A stretch of DNA of 64,000 nucleotides from Hormiphora californensis (taxonomy: Eukaryota > Ctenophora > Tentaculata > Cydippida > Pleurobrachiidae): contig CM035356.1 of NCBI GenBank assembly GCA_020137815.1, forward strand, positions 2,188,406 through 2,252,405, written 5' to 3'. A model generated the notes under the pieces. It was not told the DNA's origin and searched no databases. It saw nothing but the letters and a program-made list of their open reading frames with translations. Positions 54,056 to 64,000 of this stretch are shown piece after piece (position 1 is the stretch's first letter; each line of letters begins with the position of its first letter). The translations under genes were made by a program, and so were the position numbers.

Positions 54056-54657
54056 GAGGGAGAGAGAGAGAGACTATATGTAGAGAGGAGGGGGAGAGAT
54101 TGTTGAGGAAAGGGGACGTGCACGTGAGACTGGGAGACACAGAGGAGAAGCGACTAGCTTGAGATAGAGAGATAGAGAGAGAGGGACGTTAGAGAAGGAG
54201 AGAGAGAGGGGCACTACTGCAACAGCTGATAAAAGATGACACCTGCATGCGGTGTGAGACTGATAAAATTCCATCACAAGAAGGTGTTGTTGACAGCAGA
54301 ATATTCTCTGCTGTGCTGGTCTAGAATTCTAAAAGTCTCGATTTCCAAACTTGACACATGACATATCCCCGTCGTCTCTAATCAGAAACTTGGCGAGAGA
54401 AAACTTTCCAGAAACTTCAAAAAGTGTCAGCATACGGGCGACCACTAAAAAGTCACTACATAGACCATCGTTTCTACGGTGGTAGAACGCACTCTAATCA
54501 TAATCGTAGAATCGAGAGAGATAGAGAGATACTGAGATAGAGAGATCAGCTTCAAGGAAGGTTGACCTACAGACCTGCTACACAGTGATCGGGGAGAAGG
54601 CAAACTTTAGTTCCTGTTTGCAAGCAGACAGTAATCCCGCTGTATGGGAGAAGGGAT

Positions 54658-54660
<3 letters not shown>

Positions 54661-54747
<87 letters not shown>
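54661..54747 (+). repeat. (AG)n microsatellite
   Basis: Long pure AG run; no coding meaning. Confidence 0.95.
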
Positions 54748-54752
<5 letters not shown>

Positions 54753-55544
54753 AGAAGAGGGGAAAGTAGGCACGAATCTCGGAATCTATGCACGTCAAGA
54801 TTAATGCGACTAATTTCTACCCTACTAACATAATTATGCATGCTAGCAACGGCGCTATATTTATGCAGTTCCTTCTCAATTAACATGTGTAGTTAAATTT
54901 AGCAAGTTTCATATGTGCCCAGATTAAAATAGTCGCACATAGAAGAGCTGCAACACGTTCATAGAAATACGGGGAATTAAAGTCAAGTGATACTACAAAG
55001 TTCGCTAAATTCGTTGTTGAGTAATGAATTCGCCCTTTAGCTTTGTGAGCACAATTGGATTAATAATTGACTTATTAAAACGAAACAAAAGTTTACGATC
55101 CATATCAATGTCGATATTCAATATTCAATATTATCTTAACAGACAAGGGGTGTTAGTCGAGTCTAAGTCAAAACCTAATCAAGCTAAGAATTGTGCTCAG
55201 ACCTCAGTCGATACTCGTTCTCCAGAAGTGACCCCGGAGAACAGCATCGAGCAAGGCAAACGTGACATTGGTACCGGATCGTTGGACTTGGAGAAGAGAT
55301 TCACAACTCTATAGTTTTCACAATCAATATAATATTCTCGATCTCCCTCTCTTTATTTTCACATCCAACACCAACGTAAACAAGAATAACTGAACTACAA
55401 AATGTAATCAAGCAATCTCATGAACCTATTAAGCATTATTCCATAATATTCAATAACCCCCAGCAGATAAACAGGGAGGGGGGTAAACATACTGATACCT
55501 AGCTGGGAAAACATGATCGATTCTCCTTTCGAACAAGAGACGTA

Positions 55545-56397
55545 CAGTTGCAGTGCACCGGGTGCCGACAGTGCTCTATCACAGGGTGAGAGCAAATACA
55601 AATAGAAACAAGTTAGTTAGTCAAACAATTGTTTCGCCAAATAAACCCCCCGTTTTCTGTTACTGTTGAGACTGATGTGGGGAGGAGGTTCCTCAACCTC
55701 ATCCGCCATCACTTCCCGGCACACCATCCCCTCCACAAGATTGTGAACCCCAACACTGTCAAGATCTCATACTCCTGCATGAAAAATATGGAACGCATAG
55801 TTAAGGGGCACAACAGAAAACTCCTCCAGCAACACGCAAAATCAAACGATAGCCCCCCACCGAGGACCTGCAACTGTCGTGGAAACAGGTGCCCATTGGA
55901 TGGCAATTGTCTGCAGGAAGAAGTCGTGTATCTGGCCCAACTAAAATCCGGGGCAAATGAGGAGCATCACTATGTGGGGATGACCAGCAACACCTTCAAA
56001 CAGCGGTTCTACGGCCATACCTCTTCCTTTCGCCACGAGGAGAAGTGTGGGGATACTAAACTGTCTGAGAAGGTGTGGGATAGGAAAAGGAAGGGTTTGC
56101 AATGGGAGATCGATTGGAACATTATCAGAAAGGGCCATGCCTACCGTGTTGGTCAGTCCTCTTGCGATCTGTGCACTTCTGAGAAATTGGAGATTATAAA
56201 TCGGTGTAAGGATCCTCGGCTACTGAATTCTAGAACGGAGATTTTGGCTAAATGCCGGCACAAGAGACGATTTATTTTGTGATTGAAAAGGGACCCTCAT
56301 ATGAACTCTATTTTTAATCGATTATTTTGGGTTTTTTTAGGAGTAAGAGAGGGAGAGAGAGAGGGAGTGGGGTAGAGAGATTTTTATAGGGAGAGAG

Positions 56398-56460
<63 letters not shown>

Positions 56461-56668
56461 TGAGTGTGTAAGAGTTTGAGAGAGGGAGATAGTTTGTGCA
56501 TGGTTTCATATGTCATAATATAGTGGTGTTTTTGGTCACCGGAGACCTTTTTTCCGGCTTCCTAGCAAGGGGTCCTCGGTGTGTTCTATATGAAAAATAG
56601 TTATTGTCACTGAAGAGCCATTTATTTGGCGAAACAATTGTTTGACTAACTAACTTGTTTCTATTTGT
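55545..56668 (+). mobile_element. Penelope-like retroelement fragment with inverted terminal arms and 14-bp target duplication
   Basis: A perfect 14-bp repeat GAACAAGAGACGTA flanks it (55531-55544, 56669-56682), as expected from target-primed reverse transcription. The right end is a 48-bp sequence (56621-56668) whose exact complement lies at 55598-55645, just before the coding part. Only the C-terminal part of the element's protein remains, so the copy is 5' truncated. An (AG)n tract (about 56402-56457) lies downstream of the stop. Confidence 0.85.
55629..56282 (+). pseudogene. C-terminal GIY-YIG endonuclease portion of a Penelope-like element protein
   Basis: An open frame of 217 codons with no reverse-transcriptase core. 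It begins in the region after the RT (NTVKISYSCMKNM), followed by a zinc-knuckle-like CNCRGNRCPLDGNC, then the nuclease: VVYLAQ and HHYVGMTS for the GIY and YIG motifs, the catalytic Arg in FKQRFYGH, a conserved Glu in LSEKVWD, and the usual ending CRHKRRFIL. Penelope-like elements carry RT plus GIY-YIG. The fragment is intact as an ORF but cannot move by itself. The first Met is probably not a real start, because the frame enters from the terminal arm. Confidence 0.85.
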
Positions 56669-56682
56669 GAACAAGAGACGTA

Positions 56683-57455
56683 AATAAAAGTAAATGATCC
56701 GTTTAACAATATATTTTAGAATTAAACGTGGTAGTAGCTAGTAAACTTCTAACAATGGACAAACAGAATAGAAAAGGGTGAAGACTTACCAATTTGTGCT
56801 GAGACTGGTGAACATCTCCAAAGTTATACCGAGGTTACCACTTGCCTAATAAAATCCCTGAGAAAGATAGTATTTTGTCAAGTTGTTTCTTCACTTTTTG
56901 TAGATAAGAACACTACCTGATGTTTTTGAACAGTTCATGTCTCTTGAAGATATATCTCAGTTTTGGTGACGCAGTCACCTGCACCCCTACACTACCAGCC
57001 GCGGTGATGGTATCACCAACTCTCGGTTCAGCTCGGATATTCAGATTTCACTCCTGAATACAGAATGTTTTGTAAAACTCAATCATCTAGATCACTGGAT
57101 GACGTTTCGTGACTAAAAGACCAGAGAAATGAATGAGATTGTGGAGAAAACCAAGAGAGAAAGAGAGAGCTTGTGCGAGAAAAAGTGGGATTTTCCGAAA
57201 CTACTAAAACTGGATTATGAATGATCCCTCAGAGATCACTTTTTTATTCCACCGCCGCCCTGCATATATGAGTAGGAAAAGAAAAATATTGCGTATTTTA
57301 TAGGGTGGATAAGAGATTTTCCAATATATAATAATTATATCAAGCGTAAAAATAAAAAACAAGACTCTCCTTGGTTCAAGAGTTCTGTGGATAAGAGAGA
57401 CGGTCCTCATTCGATCTGCATAATATCGTCACTAATAACTTTGCGGTGGAGAAGA
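56683..57455. other. Downstream region of EFTUD2
   Basis: AT-rich sequence 3' of the minus-strand EFTUD2 stop, probably its 3' UTR followed by spacer. No exon recognised. Confidence 0.4.
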
Positions 57456-62162
<4,707 letters not shown>

Positions 62163-62556
62163 CTGGGGGAAGGGGAGGTGTTATTATAGAGGGATTGGAG
62201 CGAGAGGCATGGGGCTAGAGAATATATGTTATAGTAAAGATAGGGATAGGGGTTGGTATAATGAGGGATAGGGAGAGATCGGAATAGGTCATTATCTAGA
62301 GAGAGAAGCAGCTGCAGATGGTTTTCCGTTTGGATAAGGACATCGTCTTTTTACCCGATCCCTTGAAAAATACACCTCCCCTTGCCCCGGTTACAAGTCC
62401 CTTTTCTGTCTAAACCCTTCCTCTGCTAGTGGTATTCAAGTCAGTAGTCTCTCTCGCGTGGCATCAGCTCATTTGCCCTGCTCCATCTTTACCAGTTTAC
62501 CATTTCTATGAGGCATCGCTGTTCTATATTCCCAGTTTTCACTGAGTCTAAGGTTG
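62163..62556. other. EFTUD2 intron / promoter side of the next plus-strand gene
   Basis: No EFTUD2 exon is found here on the minus strand. It should hold the promoter of the gene starting at 62557; no core element stands out. Confidence 0.4.
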
Positions 62557-63166
62557 GCATGCGGGGAACTTTAATATTAGTGATTGCAGTTTTTGTTTGC
62601 CTGTTTCCAGGCATCACAGCAGATGGTATGTAATAGCCTACATGGCCTGATAACTTATTTCAAGTTGACGTCAAACGTTCACTATATCGTGATACGATTG
62701 ATCACCCATGACCCATTCCAGATGCGGACCAAGAATGGAAGGATGTGGCCCGAGATGGCACCAAATTTGAAATCGATTTGGAATCATCATTTCTTTCCAT
62801 CCGGGCAACTAGCTTGTTAGGGATAATATCACTTGAATTCGTGCCAACGACACATTCCACTAACCGTGAACTTAAAATATTATTCAATGCCATATCAAAT
62901 ACGATTCATTTGAGTAGTTGTACCGGCCCTTTCGGTGTTAAAAAAGCGTCAAATCTTGATCAAAAGGAACATGAATGGTCAATAGCAAAGACCAGCAATG
63001 CTCTGATTATCTTACGAGATGGGGAAACCCAAGCTTGGTATATATTTCGGGAAAACAGCACAAATCCAGACCAGTGTGTAAACTCATGGAAGGAGATGTT
63101 TAAAAATGCAATGTTTTCCGGCAAGGATAATGCTTCTAAAAGCTATAAAATTACTAAATTTCCAGG
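62557..63166 (+). CDS. Secreted protein with the same unnamed domain as the lectin at 30666 (5' part only)
   Basis: Exons 62557-62625 (signal peptide MRGTLILVIAVFVCLFPG) and about 62721-63166, both ending in phase 1; further exons must lie beyond the window. The domain of about 148 residues carries HLSSCTGP, EWSIAKTSNALIILRDG, WYIF, one more Cys and MFSGKDNASKSYKI. It matches the N-terminal domain of the 30666 gene (CTDGP, WRFAKSSKAMVISLNG, NYVF, Cys, FFRNSDKTTGY) in motif order, spacing and intron phase, so sushi or lectin modules may follow. I cannot name the domain. It is antisense to EFTUD2, probably inside an intron. Confidence 0.75.
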
Positions 63167-64000
63167 TTAGGAAAATGTTTTGATCACTGCGCTGGCAAGC
63201 GCAAAGGTTGCCATTCCCCCTCCCCCCAAAAGCGCCGCCAGAAACGCAGTTATACGTTTTATGGGTGTTTTGCCTGTAAAACCGGATTTCGAAAGGTTGT
63301 AGCGTCGCTCCCTTCCATCCGATTGACTTGAAATTTGGAATGTATACCCGGCTTGGGGTCTTTTACTTAAGTTTAAAATTTCAAGTCTCTATCTCATCTG
63401 GGACGGAAGTTACAGACTGGTCCCATTTGCTGAAGATTCAGTGTAACAGACCACGCGCGCGCGCGCGCACATAGGATAGACGCTTTTTATAAACCATATT
63501 CACGCCAAACGAAAAGAGATAGCAATTTCTCGATTTCACAGCTGGTAGATCTACTGGATGTGTGTGTATTAGTTGAGGTGGGGTCCCTTTTCATCGCCAG
63601 GAACGTCCTACAGAACGTCTTAAAGTCGTCATTTTTCAGACTCTGACCAAAATTCTTTGAGCTCAATTTACACCCTCAAGACGGGTTCTAATCGAAAAAC
63701 GAAGACTATATCATGGAAAAAGAATTGTCTGAACTTTCAGAAGCTATATCGCGAATTTTCAAAACTAGACGTATAAGGGTCTTAAAACGCGTCTAAAGTG
63801 TTATGACTGTTTAAAAACAGATATGACGATATGGGTTTTTTCGCCATAGCGGACTCAAATCTCATCCAATCGATCTCAAACTTGGTCAATATGTTCATCT
63901 AGGAAATCCCGATGAGATTACGTAATTATAATGACGTCATAACGTCAAAATGACGTCAAAAATGAAAAATTTTCAACTTTCCGATTCCATCCTCTCCGTA
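63167..64000. repeat. Repeat-like sequence at the window's end
   Basis: Begins near 63190 with GCGCTGGCAAGCGC, the same hairpin that opens the insertion at 17859, followed by a C-rich stretch. A CG run is at 63455-63468. The rest is AT-rich, with phrases like those in other foldback elements here. No exon seen. Confidence 0.5.

Overview
The window is nuclear DNA of an animal. Genes are split into many short exons with clean GT..AG introns (mostly 60-500 bp), and the families present are metazoan: a receptor guanylyl cyclase, a DEG/ENaC sodium channel, a chitin-binding secreted protein, sushi/C-type-lectin proteins, a cytosolic sulfotransferase, a PLAC8 protein and the spliceosomal GTPase EFTUD2. 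Nothing fixes the phylum; the mixture suits an invertebrate. The other hallmark is repeat load: long (CT)n/(AG)n tracts, a 1.8-kb minisatellite and many short inverted-repeat DNA elements without transposase. Exon structures below were deduced by translating across splice sites by eye.

Layout. 347-14966 (+): receptor guanylyl cyclase, 22 common exons plus two candidate alternative last exons. 15204-20946: repeats, including two copies of an 864-bp TIR element, the second split by a 2.1-kb composite insertion. 21306-22032 (+): six-cysteine chitin-binding secreted protein with an acidic tail. 22206-23612 (+): four-finger C2H2 protein. 24098-26067 (+): sulfotransferase. 26700-34704 (-): DEG/ENaC channel, with a secreted sushi/C-type lectin gene (30666-33857, +) inside one intron on the opposite strand. 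37638-39292 (+): PLAC8 protein. 40443-41704 (-): unidentified acidic protein with a small TIR element carrying CCAAT and CACGTG boxes just upstream. 42252-46614: nested foldback elements. 46615-55530: long microsatellite-rich stretch with no convincing gene. 55545-56668: Penelope-like retroelement fragment with a GIY-YIG endonuclease. 57456-62162 (-): C-terminal half of EFTUD2, with a 1.3-kb near-perfect palindrome in an intron. 62557-63166 (+): start of a second secreted gene whose domain matches that of the lectin at 30666, again antisense to a host gene.

The genes do not form a pathway. The most notable points are the alternative cyclase tails, the two related secreted genes both lying antisense to larger genes and sharing an unnamed domain, a small element that may supply promoter boxes, and a diverse set of foldback elements, several with readable target-site duplications.
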